A stretch of 14,331 bases of DNA from JAYZQT01 sp964412235 (lineage in GTDB: Bacteria; Pseudomonadota; Alphaproteobacteria; MPNO01; UBA830). Shown one piece after another: positions 6,960 through 14,173 of this stretch (position 1 is the stretch's first letter; every line of letters starts with the position of its first letter). The notes under the pieces are model-generated. The model saw nothing but the letters and a program-made list of their open reading frames with translations, made no database searches and was not told the DNA's origin. The translations under genes and the position numbers were made by a program. The stretch is from positions 1 to 14,331 of the forward strand of contig CAYPNT010000081.1 of the NCBI GenBank assembly GCA_964412235.1, written 5' to 3'.

Positions 6960-7883
6960 CTATTGGGTGGAACCTCCAAGTAGAGCTAGCCAAAGTGGCA
7001 GTGTAACGATTGCTATCGCCGTCTGTGTTGTAAGAATACCTGTCATGAGCCGAGCGTCGCCTCCGAGTTGGCGAGCAAGGATATAGGCGGAGGGTGCTGT
7101 AGGCAGGGCGTGGAATAGGACAAGTACTTTGGCAGAGGCTTCATCCAGCCCAACTATCTGCGCTAGACATAATGCAACACCCGGCATAGCAACCAGTTTA
7201 ATGCCAGCAGACACACTAATCCACAAACGACCCGCCCGCATAGCGACTACGTCTAGTCCCGCGCCCGCGCATAGAAGTCCAACTGGTGGAGCCGCATAAC
7301 CCAGTATTTGGAAAAGCTTTTCGATGGGCGGGGTGAGCCCAAATCCCGATATGTTTACGGCTAGTCCCGCGAGACAGGAGATAATCAGTGGGTTTTTAAT
7401 AATATCACCGAACGGATGTCCTTTTACTGCGCTGGGCTTCCCGTATCGTGTCAGCAGCCAAACTGAAACAATGTTAATAAAGGGGACCATGAAACCAATA
7501 AAAAGCGCGCAAAGTGTGATATATTTTTCGCCAAAAAAGGTGATTACGAGTGGAATGCCAATGTATGTGTTAAAACGTGTTGCCCCCTGTGCAACCGACG
7601 TAAACGCGGGCCCATCGATACCCAGCCAAGCTCTGCAAGATAATAGGATTAACAAAATAACTGTTGGAGTGCCCACGACCCCTACCGCCATCCTGCTAAC
7701 AGGGAGATCGTTTATGTCCGCTGTTGCGAGGCTGACAAAAAGTAACGAAGGGAAAAATATGTAATATGTTAGGCGCTCAATTGGTGGCCAGGCGCCCACA
7801 CCGAACACCTTAAACTGACGTAAAGAAAAACCGACGACGATAATTAAAAATATCGGAGCAATCGTTGAAAATACGGTAAGCAC
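6960..7883 (-). CDS. AEC family (auxin efflux carrier-like) permease
   Basis: The 307-residue product is highly hydrophobic with roughly ten membrane segments in two halves split by a polar loop near 150-165, as in AEC transporters. Family features include APIFLIIVVGFSLR near 8-21, FFPSLLFVSLA near 43-53, RFNTYIGIPL near 103-112 in the first half and APPVGLLCAGAGLD near 198-211 and LPTAPSAYILARQLGGD near 261-277 in the second. Bacterial members move carboxylates such as malate or malonate; the substrate here is unknown. The start is GTG at 7883, 6 nt after the ruvX stop, so it likely shares a message with ruvX, an unusual partner. Its position beside the GST and dioxygenase genes could mean transport of an aromatic or carboxylic acid, which is inference. 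Confidence 0.88.
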   Translation of the reverse strand: MLTVFSTIAPIFLIIVVGFSLRQFKVFGVGAWPPIERLTYYIFFPSLLFVSLATADINDLPVSRMAVGVVGTPTVILLILLSCRAWLGIDGPAFTSVAQGATRFNTYIGIPLVITFFGEKYITLCALFIGFMVPFINIVSVWLLTRYGKPSAVKGHPFGDIIKNPLIISCLAGLAVNISGFGLTPPIEKLFQILGYAAPPVGLLCAGAGLDVVAMRAGRLWISVSAGIKLVAMPGVALCLAQIVGLDEASAKVLVLFHALPTAPSAYILARQLGGDARLMTGILTTQTAIAIVTLPLWLALLGGSTQ

Positions 7884-7889
7884 GTTTCA

Positions 7890-8363
7890 CTACGATTGTT
7901 CGTTTTGCAGAAAGTCCAGTGCTCCTTGCAAAATAAATTGCGCCGCCAACTTGTCCACGACCTTTTTTCGTCGACGGCGGCTAACATCGTGGATTATGAG
8001 GTGTTTTTCGACGGCGTGTGTTGACAAACGCTCATCCCAAAAGGTGATAGGAATATTAGTTTTCTCATCAAGATTGATCGCGAATTGCCGCGTTGACTGA
8101 CAACGCGGTCCTTCGGTTCCATTCATATTAAGAGGGAGCCCAAGAATTATTCCGCTGACATCATATTCGGTAACAAGGCCATTGAGGATTGCTGCGTCAA
8201 TCGAGAACTTTTTTCGAAGAATGACTTCGAGCGGGGACGCTACCAAGCGACCGTCATCGGATATAGCGACGCCGATTGTTTTGGTTCCGAGATCCAGGCC
8301 GATTAAGGCCTTCCCGTCCACAAGATGCGCTGACAGATCTTTGATACTGTTAATGACCACCAC
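7890..8363 (-). CDS. ruvX: Putative pre-16S rRNA nuclease / Holliday junction resolvase homologue (YqgF)
   Basis: The 157-residue product has the RNase H-like fold signatures of the RuvX/YqgF family, which takes part in 16S rRNA 5'-end maturation and was first proposed as a Holliday junction resolvase. Visible motifs are IGLDLGTKTIGVA (21-33, D24), GIILGLPLNMNGTEGPR (71-87), WDERLST (109-115, E111) and DKLAAQFILQGALD (137-150, D137), giving the acidic catalytic set. The start is GTG at 8363; another GTG follows at once and neither has an obvious Shine-Dalgarno. It is divergent from gatC, with 96 nt between them, an arrangement I recall from other alphaproteobacteria, where pyrB often comes next downstream. 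Here an AEC permease follows instead. Confidence 0.94.
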   Translation of the reverse strand: MVVINSIKDLSAHLVDGKALIGLDLGTKTIGVAISDDGRLVASPLEVILRKKFSIDAAILNGLVTEYDVSGIILGLPLNMNGTEGPRCQSTRQFAINLDEKTNIPITFWDERLSTHAVEKHLIIHDVSRRRRKKVVDKLAAQFILQGALDFLQNEQS

Positions 8364-8402
8364 TAAGTTAATAGCGAAGACTGGCCCTCACGGGAAGTGT
8401 TC

Positions 8403-8431
8403 TTGCTGTGTTGGTTCTCCAGTGATAGTTT
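8403..8431 (+). promoter_or_regulatory. Candidate gatC promoter
   Basis: TTGCTG (8403-8408) and TAGTTT (8426-8431) are spaced by 17 nt in the 96-nt ruvX/gatC divergent space, about 30 nt before the gatC start. This is a fair but not perfect sigma-70 match. Confidence 0.3.
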
Positions 8432-8459
8432 CCGCGCGCTTTTAGGAGATCCCTGCAAT

Positions 8460-8747
8460 ATGCCGGTTGATATAGAGACGGTCAGACGGGTCGCTAATCT
8501 AGCGCGCGTTAAGGTGCCCGATACGGAGCTCGAAACGTTAGCAGTAGAGCTGTCCAATATCCTTGATTGGATTGAACAACTAAATGAGGTCGATACCAGC
8601 GATATAGAACCGATGGCGTCGGTTAACGATACGAAACTTCGGTGGCGTGAGGACAAAGTTATCGATGGCGATATACCTGACAAAGTAATTTCAAACGCGC
8701 CAGAATCGCAAGATGGGATGTTCTCCGTGCCAAAGGTTGTGGAATAA
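8460..8747 (+). CDS. gatC: Asp-tRNA(Asn)/Glu-tRNA(Gln) amidotransferase subunit C
   Basis: GatC is the small subunit that wraps around GatA and GatB and stabilises the GatCAB complex, which converts mischarged Glu-tRNA(Gln) and/or Asp-tRNA(Asn) to the correct aminoacyl-tRNA. The product is 95 residues, the normal length, opening MPVDIETVRRVANLARVKV and ending with MFSVPKVVE, a standard GatC tail. The frame stays open upstream to 8397, but ATG 8460 was chosen because it gives the family N-terminus and has AGGAG at 8444-8448, 11 nt upstream. Its TAA overlaps the gatA ATG by one base (TAATG), which indicates translational coupling. Confidence 0.95.
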   Translation: MPVDIETVRRVANLARVKVPDTELETLAVELSNILDWIEQLNEVDTSDIEPMASVNDTKLRWREDKVIDGDIPDKVISNAPESQDGMFSVPKVVE

Positions 8748-10216
8748 TGTCGGAGCTTTGCCAACTAACGATCATAGAAGCACAAGAGGCCCTCCAAAAG
8801 GGAACTTTTTCCGCACGAGAATTGGCCGAGGCTCACATTTCGACTATCGAGACATCTCAAAATTTGAATGCTTTTATCACCCAAACAGCGGACCGAGCAA
8901 TAGAGGACGCTGTGGCGTCCGATGAGCGTCGCTGCACTAACAATACCCTCGGTCCATTAGATGGAATACCTCTTGCAGTTAAGGATTTGTTTTGCACTGA
9001 AGGGGTTCTTACGACTGCTGGCTCTCGAATTCTTGAGGATTTTATTCCACCTTATGAAAGTACCGTCAGCCAAAACCTTCGCAACGCTGGCGGCGTGATG
9101 TTGGGAAAGACAAATCTTGATGAATTCGCGATGGGGTCATCTAATGAGACGAGCTTTTTCGGTCCCGTTCAAAATCCCTGGAAACGTGATACCGACGGTG
9201 GTTTCCTTGTGCCGGGTGGTTCTTCAGGAGGTTCAGCGAGCGCTGTCGCAGGTCGCATGTGTCTTGGCGCAATTGGAACGGACACGGGGGGGTCGATAAG
9301 GCAGCCAGCTGCGTTTTGCGGTATAGTTGGCATGAAGCCTACCTATGGTCGTTGTTCCCGGTGGGGGGTTGTCGCCTTCGCGTCGTCACTAGACCAAGCA
9401 GGTCCGATGGCCCGAACAGTTGGGGACGCCGCAATATTGCTTTTCGCGATGGCGGGCTTCGACGAAAAGGATTCAACCTCAGCGGAAATTGAAGTCCCGG
9501 ATTTTTTGGGTACCTTGCGTCAAGGGGTCAAAGGGCTGCGCGTGGGAATACCAGAAGAATATGCCATAGAGGGGATGAATAAGGACGTTCGCGGTCTATG
9601 GGAGCGGGGCAGGGAATGGCTTAAGACCGCAGGAGCGGAAGTAGTTCCAGTTGACCTACCACACACCAAGTATGCTCTCCCGGCCTATTATATCATTGCG
9701 CCTGCCGAGGCCTCGTCTAATTTGGCCCGGTATGATGGTGTACGTTATGGTCGGCGTGAAGATGGCGAGGACGTAACCCAGTTGTACGAAAAGACGCGAG
9801 GCAGTGGCTTTGGGCAGGAAGTGCTTCGTCGCATACTTATTGGTACCTACGCTTTGTCGTCAGGATACTATGATGCCTATTACCTCAAAGCCCAAAAGGT
9901 GCGCGCCCTCATAGCGCGCGATTTTGCACACGCTTATGAGAAATGTGATGTCATTTTAACACCAACTACGCCTGGACCAGCCTTCGCGGCGGGCAAAAAC
10001 TCAGAAGACCCGATAGCCATGTATTTGAACGACGTATTGACTGTGCCCGCCTCGTTGGCAGGTCTGCCCGCAATATCAGTGCCCGCGGGCCTGTCTGATA
10101 ATGGCTTGCCATTGGGGCTTCACCTCATAGGTCGGGCTTTTGATGAAGTGACTCTGTTCCGCGCAGCGCAGGTGCTGGAAGATGCCGCGGCATTCGACGG
10201 GCTACCGAGTGCTTAG
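8747..10216 (+). CDS. gatA: Asp-tRNA(Asn)/Glu-tRNA(Gln) amidotransferase subunit A
   Basis: GatA is the glutaminase subunit of GatCAB and releases ammonia from glutamine for transamidation. The 489-residue protein has the complete amidase signature: catalytic K79 in LAVKDLF, S159 in VPGGSSGGSAS, and nucleophile S183 in GTDTGGSIRQPAAFCG, forming the Ser-cisSer-Lys triad, followed by MKPTYGR and FASSLDQAGP. The C-terminal part has the expected glycine-rich AGLPAISVPAG segment and ends normally. It overlaps gatC by one base. It is separated from gatB by a small membrane-protein gene rather than lying directly beside it. Confidence 0.97.
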   Translation: MSELCQLTIIEAQEALQKGTFSARELAEAHISTIETSQNLNAFITQTADRAIEDAVASDERRCTNNTLGPLDGIPLAVKDLFCTEGVLTTAGSRILEDFIPPYESTVSQNLRNAGGVMLGKTNLDEFAMGSSNETSFFGPVQNPWKRDTDGGFLVPGGSSGGSASAVAGRMCLGAIGTDTGGSIRQPAAFCGIVGMKPTYGRCSRWGVVAFASSLDQAGPMARTVGDAAILLFAMAGFDEKDSTSAEIEVPDFLGTLRQGVKGLRVGIPEEYAIEGMNKDVRGLWERGREWLKTAGAEVVPVDLPHTKYALPAYYIIAPAEASSNLARYDGVRYGRREDGEDVTQLYEKTRGSGFGQEVLRRILIGTYALSSGYYDAYYLKAQKVRALIARDFAHAYEKCDVILTPTTPGPAFAAGKNSEDPIAMYLNDVLTVPASLAGLPAISVPAGLSDNGLPLGLHLIGRAFDEVTLFRAAQVLEDAAAFDGLPSA

Positions 10217-10234
10217 TGACAGTGGTAGTAGAAC

Positions 10235-10543
10235 ATGCAGACCATTTGGTACTTGCTAATCCATATCAGCTTAGGTTTGATTGGGTGGAAACTTTTTACA
10301 ATAACCAACCTAGGGGTCATAGCGGCTTTTGCGGCGTGTGCGGCAGTCCAAGCTTGGCCTATGTACGAAATTTTTCGACTTACTTGGGAAAAATTCGAAA
10401 TTATACGCGACGGACAGGAATCAGCAGAAAACAGAAAGAAAGAAACTCGATCCTATTGGATACGGATGGGTCGTCTCTATATCTTTCGCACAAGCTCCTA
10501 CACGTTTCTTACCCTTTTTGTTGCTTGGCTGATGAGAGGATAA
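10235..10543 (+). CDS. Small predicted membrane protein between gatA and gatB
   Basis: The 102-residue product is not a family I recognise. It has hydrophobic stretches at about 4-20 and 26-41 (GVIAAFAACAAVQAW), a charged middle (49-83, many K, R, E) and a third hydrophobic segment at about 84-100 (FLTLFVAWLM), so it is probably an inner-membrane protein with a cytoplasmic or periplasmic charged loop. It starts 18 nt after gatA and ends 4 nt before the gatB TTG, filling the space exactly, which supports it being real and part of the operon. The ribosome binding site is weak. A competing frame (10216-10557) codes for a protein with no clear features that overruns the gatB start, and I reject it. 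Function unknown. Confidence 0.7.
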   Translation: MQTIWYLLIHISLGLIGWKLFTITNLGVIAAFAACAAVQAWPMYEIFRLTWEKFEIIRDGQESAENRKKETRSYWIRMGRLYIFRTSSYTFLTLFVAWLMRG

Positions 10544-10547
10544 AGAC

Positions 10548-11996
10548 TTGGGTTTGATTAAGGGCGTCACAGGGGATTGGGAAATTGTGATTGGAATGGA
10601 GGTCCATGCGCAGGTGACCTCTGACGCTAAGTTGTTTTCTGGGGCCTCTACAGAATTCGGTGCCGAGCCAAATACTCAGGTTTCGTTGGTGGATGCCGCG
10701 ATGCCTGGAATGCTCCCCGTAATAAATAGACGGGCCGTGGAACAGGCCGTTCGCACGGGTTTAGGGTTAAACGCTAAAATTAATTTGAAGTCCATATTTG
10801 ACCGAAAGAACTACTTCTATCCGGATCTCCCACAAGGGTACCAAATTTCACAATACCTTGACCCTATTGTGGGTGCGGGAGAGGTCGTGATCGACACAGA
10901 AGGCGGGTCCAGCGTTATAGGTATCACGCGACTACATCTCGAACAGGATGCGGGTAAATCAATACACGACCGCAACCCACGGAAGACACTCATCGATTTA
11001 AACCGATCGGGTGTGGCTTTAATGGAAATCGTGTCTGAGCCGGACCTGCGTTCGTCAGAAGAAGCCGGCGCATATTTAACGAAGATACGGTCTATTCTTC
11101 GTTATCTAGGCACGTGTGATGGTAATATGCAGGAAGGTTCTTTGCGGGCTGACGTAAATGTTTCCGTCCGTAAGCCGGGCAATGATCTTGGCACTCGTTG
11201 TGAAATCAAAAATGTAAATTCCATCCGGTTTGTGCGTGAAGCTATCGATTTTGAGGCAAGCCGGCAAGTTGAGGTCCTAGAAGAGGGCGGAGAGGTGATC
11301 CAAGAAACACGGTTATTTGACCCCGATAAAGGCCAGACGCGGTCCATGCGCACAAAGGAAGAGGCGCATGACTATCGTTATTTTCCAGACCCCGACCTGT
11401 TGCCGCTTGAGCTTGAAGAGGGTTGGGTGGAAGAAATCAAAAATACTCTACCCGAATTGCCTGACGAAAAGAAACACCGGTTCATAGAGCAATACGGACT
11501 AAACGGCGTGGACGCAGCCGTCCTGGTCGCCGAGAGAGAAACAGCTGAATATTTTGAGGAGGTCGCGTTAGGTAGGGAACCACAAATTGCCGCAAATTGG
11601 GTGACGGGCGAACTGTTTGGTGCCTTGAACCGAAGCGGTCTTGAGTTAGGGAAATCACCCGTTGGTTCTGAACAGCTAGGGGCGTTAATTGGTTTAATTT
11701 CAGACGGAACCGTATCAAACCGACTTGCTAAGGACGTCTTCGATATTATGTTCGAGACGGGCGAGGACCCTGAAGAGATTGTAGAGAAACGTGGGCTTAA
11801 GCAGGTTTCTGATATGGGCCTTATCGAGCGAGCCGTTGATGAAGCACTCGCTAATGGGGTTGCACAGGTTGAACAATATCGAGCGGGAAACGAGAAGGTG
11901 CTTGGGTGGTTTGTAGGCCAAGTGATGAAGGCGACGCAGGGAAAGGCCAACCCTCATGCTGTTAACGAACTTCTGCGGAAGAAATTACAGGGCTAG
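10548..11996 (+). CDS. gatB: Asp-tRNA(Asn)/Glu-tRNA(Gln) amidotransferase subunit B
   Basis: GatB is the tRNA-binding kinase/transamidase subunit: it activates the mischarged Asp or Glu with ATP and transfers ammonia delivered from GatA. The 482-residue product shows the family signatures WEIVIGMEVHAQV (11-23), SLVDAAMPGMLPV (46-58), DRKNYFYPDLPQGYQISQ (85-102) and LNRSGVALMEIVSEPD (151-166), then the helical and YqeY-like C-terminal domains (tail VNELLRKKLQG). Length is normal. The start is TTG at 10548, preceded by AGAGGA 8 nt upstream; a second TTG at 10554 is possible. The presence of gatCAB implies that this organism makes Gln-tRNA(Gln), Asn-tRNA(Asn) or both by the indirect route. Confidence 0.97.
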   Translation: MGLIKGVTGDWEIVIGMEVHAQVTSDAKLFSGASTEFGAEPNTQVSLVDAAMPGMLPVINRRAVEQAVRTGLGLNAKINLKSIFDRKNYFYPDLPQGYQISQYLDPIVGAGEVVIDTEGGSSVIGITRLHLEQDAGKSIHDRNPRKTLIDLNRSGVALMEIVSEPDLRSSEEAGAYLTKIRSILRYLGTCDGNMQEGSLRADVNVSVRKPGNDLGTRCEIKNVNSIRFVREAIDFEASRQVEVLEEGGEVIQETRLFDPDKGQTRSMRTKEEAHDYRYFPDPDLLPLELEEGWVEEIKNTLPELPDEKKHRFIEQYGLNGVDAAVLVAERETAEYFEEVALGREPQIAANWVTGELFGALNRSGLELGKSPVGSEQLGALIGLISDGTVSNRLAKDVFDIMFETGEDPEEIVEKRGLKQVSDMGLIERAVDEALANGVAQVEQYRAGNEKVLGWFVGQVMKATQGKANPHAVNELLRKKLQG

Positions 11997-12114
11997 GTGT
12001 TGAACCAGTTCGTTGTATCAACTTATTAGATTAATTAATTAGCACTATATTAACCATTAAACAGTCAGTAGTTGGTTTTAACAAAACACTCTTTGAAAAA
12101 GGGGACGCTTTAAA
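11997..12114. promoter_or_regulatory. Intergenic region before the GST array
   Basis: This 118-nt AT-rich space lies between gatB and the first Nu-class GST. I see no hairpin plus T-run after gatB (only weak 5-bp dyads such as GTTGA/TCAAC). It contains the palindrome TAATTAATTA near 12031-12041 and a TATATT hexamer at 12046-12051 that might serve as a -10, but without a good -35. AGGGGA about 9 nt before the ATG is a clear Shine-Dalgarno. It probably holds the promoter of the GST cluster. Confidence 0.35.
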
Positions 12115-12840
12115 ATGATTGATGTCTATACCTGGCCGACGCCTAACGGACACAAGGTCCATATCTTGCTGCACGAAGCCCAAATTGAGCATAATATTAT
12201 TCCTATCAACATACAGGAGGGGGATCAGTTTAAGCCCGATTTCCTAAAAATAAGTCCCAACAACAAAATGCCCGCAATTGTGGACCAAGAGGGTCCGGAT
12301 GGGGAGCCGATTGCTGTCTTCGAATCCGCTGCTTGCCTAATCTACCTTTCCAATAAGTTTGATAAATTTTTACCTAAAGACGAGCGCAAATATTACGATG
12401 TTATGCAGTGGCTGATGTTTCAAATGGGTTCAGTCGGACCCATGTTGGGGCAATGTCATCACTTCAACGCCTACGCGCCGCTGCGTGAGCCAACGGAGCG
12501 ATTGCAGTATGGAATGGATCGCTATACCAACGAAGGAAATCGGATCTATGGTGTGATTGAACGGCACCTGGAGAGACGAGAATGGATTGCCGCCGGCGAA
12601 TATACTATCGCCGATATGGCAATAATGCCGTGGCTGAGGAACCCTGAGAAACAGGGTATAGACGGGGAAAATTATCCAAACCTTATACGTTGGCGCGATA
12701 AAATGTGGGAACGACCACAAGTTAAAACGGCACTCGAGACGCTTACAGATCGGGGTCGCAAGGACAACAGTTTTTCAGATAAATCGTGGGAAATAATGTA
12801 CGGTAAAACCCAGGTTAATCAGGGTACTGCTGCCCAATAA
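12115..12840 (+). CDS. Nu-class glutathione S-transferase (YfcG/YghU-like), copy 1
   Basis: The 241-residue product closely follows the E. coli YfcG/YghU (Nu, Ure2p-like) family, cytosolic proteins with disulfide-bond reductase activity that use glutathione without a catalytic Cys. It shows YTWPTPNGHKV (5-15) with the T9/N11 pair, ISPNNKMPAIVD (46-57) with cis-Pro P53, FES (69-71) for the glutamyl group, and the Nu-class signature GPMLGQCHHFN (108-118), then GEYTIADMAIMPW. The C-terminus extends about 30 residues past the last core helix. It is the first of three related genes on the plus strand; the next starts 20 nt after. Some Nu-class enzymes act as glutathione lyases in lignin-dimer breakdown, but nothing here fixes a substrate. 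Confidence 0.92.
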   Translation: MIDVYTWPTPNGHKVHILLHEAQIEHNIIPINIQEGDQFKPDFLKISPNNKMPAIVDQEGPDGEPIAVFESAACLIYLSNKFDKFLPKDERKYYDVMQWLMFQMGSVGPMLGQCHHFNAYAPLREPTERLQYGMDRYTNEGNRIYGVIERHLERREWIAAGEYTIADMAIMPWLRNPEKQGIDGENYPNLIRWRDKMWERPQVKTALETLTDRGRKDNSFSDKSWEIMYGKTQVNQGTAAQ

Positions 12841-12860
12841 AAACACCAGATCACTTTCTA

Positions 12861-13532
12861 ATGATCGACTTCTATTCGTATCGGACCTCTAACGGGCGAA
12901 AAGTGTCTATCCTACTGGAAGAATGTGGACTGAAGTATGAGCTTCACATCATCGACATTACAGCGAAGGAGCAGGACCAACCAGCCTTTCGCGCGATAAA
13001 CCCTAATGGAAGGATACCCGCTATTGTAGACCGTGACGGTCCAAATGGCGCTCCCCTGACGTTATTTGAGTCAGGTGCAATACTCATATATTTGGCCGAG
13101 AAAGTGGGATGTTTTCTGCCCAAGGATCATCACGGCTACTGGACTACGATCCAGTGGACGCATTGGCAAATGGGAGCGGTTGGGCCGACTTTTGGTCAGG
13201 CCTTTCACTTTCTTCATCAGTACCAATCTGATGCCTCCGAAAATGATTTGGCCTATTGCAGATCGCGCTATCTTGGTGAAATGACACGTTTAAGTCGTGT
13301 CATCGATCGTCGTCTGGAGGTGTCAGAATATTTGTCCGGCGGCGAATATACGATTGCCGATATTGCAACCTTTCCGTGGATCGCCCTCCACCGGTGGTTC
13401 GATTTAGAACTAAGCCATACCCCAAATTTGCTGCGATGGTACGAAGCGGTGCGGAACAGACCCGCCGTGGGTCGTGGCATGGACTTACCCAGTAGACAGC
13501 ATATTGCGGACTATGGAGGCCGCGTTTGGTAA
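12861..13532 (+). CDS. Nu-class-like glutathione S-transferase, copy 2 (diverged)
   Basis: The 223-residue product is a paralogue of the preceding gene. It keeps YSYRTSNGRKV (5-15), INPNGRIPAIVD (46-57), FESGAILIYLAEK (69-81) and GGEYTIADIATFPW. It differs at the signature after the first helical segment: copy 1 has GQCHHFN at 112-118 where this protein has GQAFHFL, and the residues after it (HQYQSDASEND) also depart from the family. This region lines the active site in Nu-class enzymes, so a changed substrate is likely. The ATG is fixed by alignment with copy 1; no clear Shine-Dalgarno precedes it, so translation may depend on the upstream gene 20 nt away. The C-terminal tail of copy 1 is absent. 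Confidence 0.9.
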   Translation: MIDFYSYRTSNGRKVSILLEECGLKYELHIIDITAKEQDQPAFRAINPNGRIPAIVDRDGPNGAPLTLFESGAILIYLAEKVGCFLPKDHHGYWTTIQWTHWQMGAVGPTFGQAFHFLHQYQSDASENDLAYCRSRYLGEMTRLSRVIDRRLEVSEYLSGGEYTIADIATFPWIALHRWFDLELSHTPNLLRWYEAVRNRPAVGRGMDLPSRQHIADYGGRVW

Positions 13533-13552
13533 CCTTTATAATTCCGCAATAT
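13501..13552 (+). repeat. Inverted repeat across the end of GST copy 2
   Basis: Perfect 10-bp arms ATATTGCGGA (13501-13510) and TCCGCAATAT (13543-13552) enclose 32 nt that include the stop codon of GST copy 2. The right arm is followed by GAAAATTTTC, a self-complementary stretch. It could form an mRNA stem between GST copy 2 and the next gene, but the loop is long and chance is not excluded. Confidence 0.3.
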
Positions 13553-13583
13553 TGAAAATTTTCTTCAACAACAGGAGTTCTTT

Positions 13584-14132
13584 ATGTCACGCCATCAACC
13601 TGTCACCCCGGACACTATGACAGCCGAACAACAGGCTGCTTATGACGCGATTGCCAACGGCCCGCGTGGCCATGTTCGTGGTCCATTTCCAGTGCTTCTT
13701 CATAGTCCGAAGATGGCGGACCATGTTCAAAAACTTGGCTCCTACATACGTTTTGAATGTCGTTTGCCAGACCGATTAAGGGAGCTGGCGGTCCTTGTAG
13801 CGGCGCGATTTTGGGGTGCTGAATTTGAATGGTTCGCGCACCACGAGCTCGCGTTGAATGCGGGTATTCCAGCAGCCGCGATAGAGGCGATTCGCGTCGG
13901 AGAAACCCCAGACTTGGACGATCCCAAAGATCACGCCGTTTATTCTTTTTGCAAGGCGCTTCATGAGAAACATGCCGTTGGTGACACTCAATATCAAGCA
14001 ATACAGGAATTGCTCGGCCAAGAGGTGCTGACGGATCTCGTGGCCATGTCAGGTTATTATACGTTACTTGCGATGATCCTAAATGTCTATGAAGTACCCT
14101 TGCCGGACGGGTCGAAGGCCTTTGATGATTAG
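13584..14132 (+). CDS. Carboxymuconolactone decarboxylase family protein without the CxxC motif
   Basis: The 182-residue product fits the carboxymuconolactone decarboxylase/AhpD-like all-helical fold. The core is RELAVLVAARFWGAEFEWFAHHELALNAGIP (about 66-96), matching the family pattern with E67, W83, H86 and H87. The peroxidase members have a CxxC at the position filled here by EWFAHH, so a thiol peroxidase role is unlikely; it more resembles the decarboxylase-type branch, whose best-known member acts on 4-carboxymuconolactone in protocatechuate breakdown. AGGAG lies 7-8 nt before the ATG. It lies between the second and third GST genes on the same strand, which suggests joint expression and a shared role in processing organic acids or glutathione adducts. 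Substrate unknown. Confidence 0.85.
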   Translation: MSRHQPVTPDTMTAEQQAAYDAIANGPRGHVRGPFPVLLHSPKMADHVQKLGSYIRFECRLPDRLRELAVLVAARFWGAEFEWFAHHELALNAGIPAAAIEAIRVGETPDLDDPKDHAVYSFCKALHEKHAVGDTQYQAIQELLGQEVLTDLVAMSGYYTLLAMILNVYEVPLPDGSKAFDD

Positions 14133-14173
14133 CTGGTCAGAAACAGACACTAAAACAGACTAAGGGGAACAGT

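Noticed and set aside
8397..8459. 21-codon upstream extension of gatC
   Set aside because: The extension does not match GatC N-termini, lies over the probable promoter and Shine-Dalgarno, and ATG 8460 gives the standard protein.
8363..8764. 133-codon minus-strand frame over gatC
   Set aside because: It is antisense to a certain gatC, is rich in serine as expected from a shadow frame, and has no family features.
10216..10557. 113-codon frame starting at GTG beside the gatA stop
   Set aside because: It overlaps the small membrane-protein gene in another frame and runs past the gatB start. Its product has no recognisable domain or coherent membrane pattern, whereas the 10235-10543 frame fits the space and has clear hydrophobic segments.
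11378..11950. 190-codon minus-strand frame inside gatB
   Set aside because: Ser/Pro-rich antisense shadow of gatB coding sequence with no domain or upstream signal.
12001..12024. GTTGA/TCAAC dyad after gatB as a terminator
   Set aside because: Five-bp AT-containing stem with a 14-nt loop and no T-tract; too weak to call.
14144..14162. Repeated ACAGAC between the CMD gene and GST copy 3
   Set aside because: Only two short copies; may be chance, and no attachment-site or regulatory pattern is recognisable.
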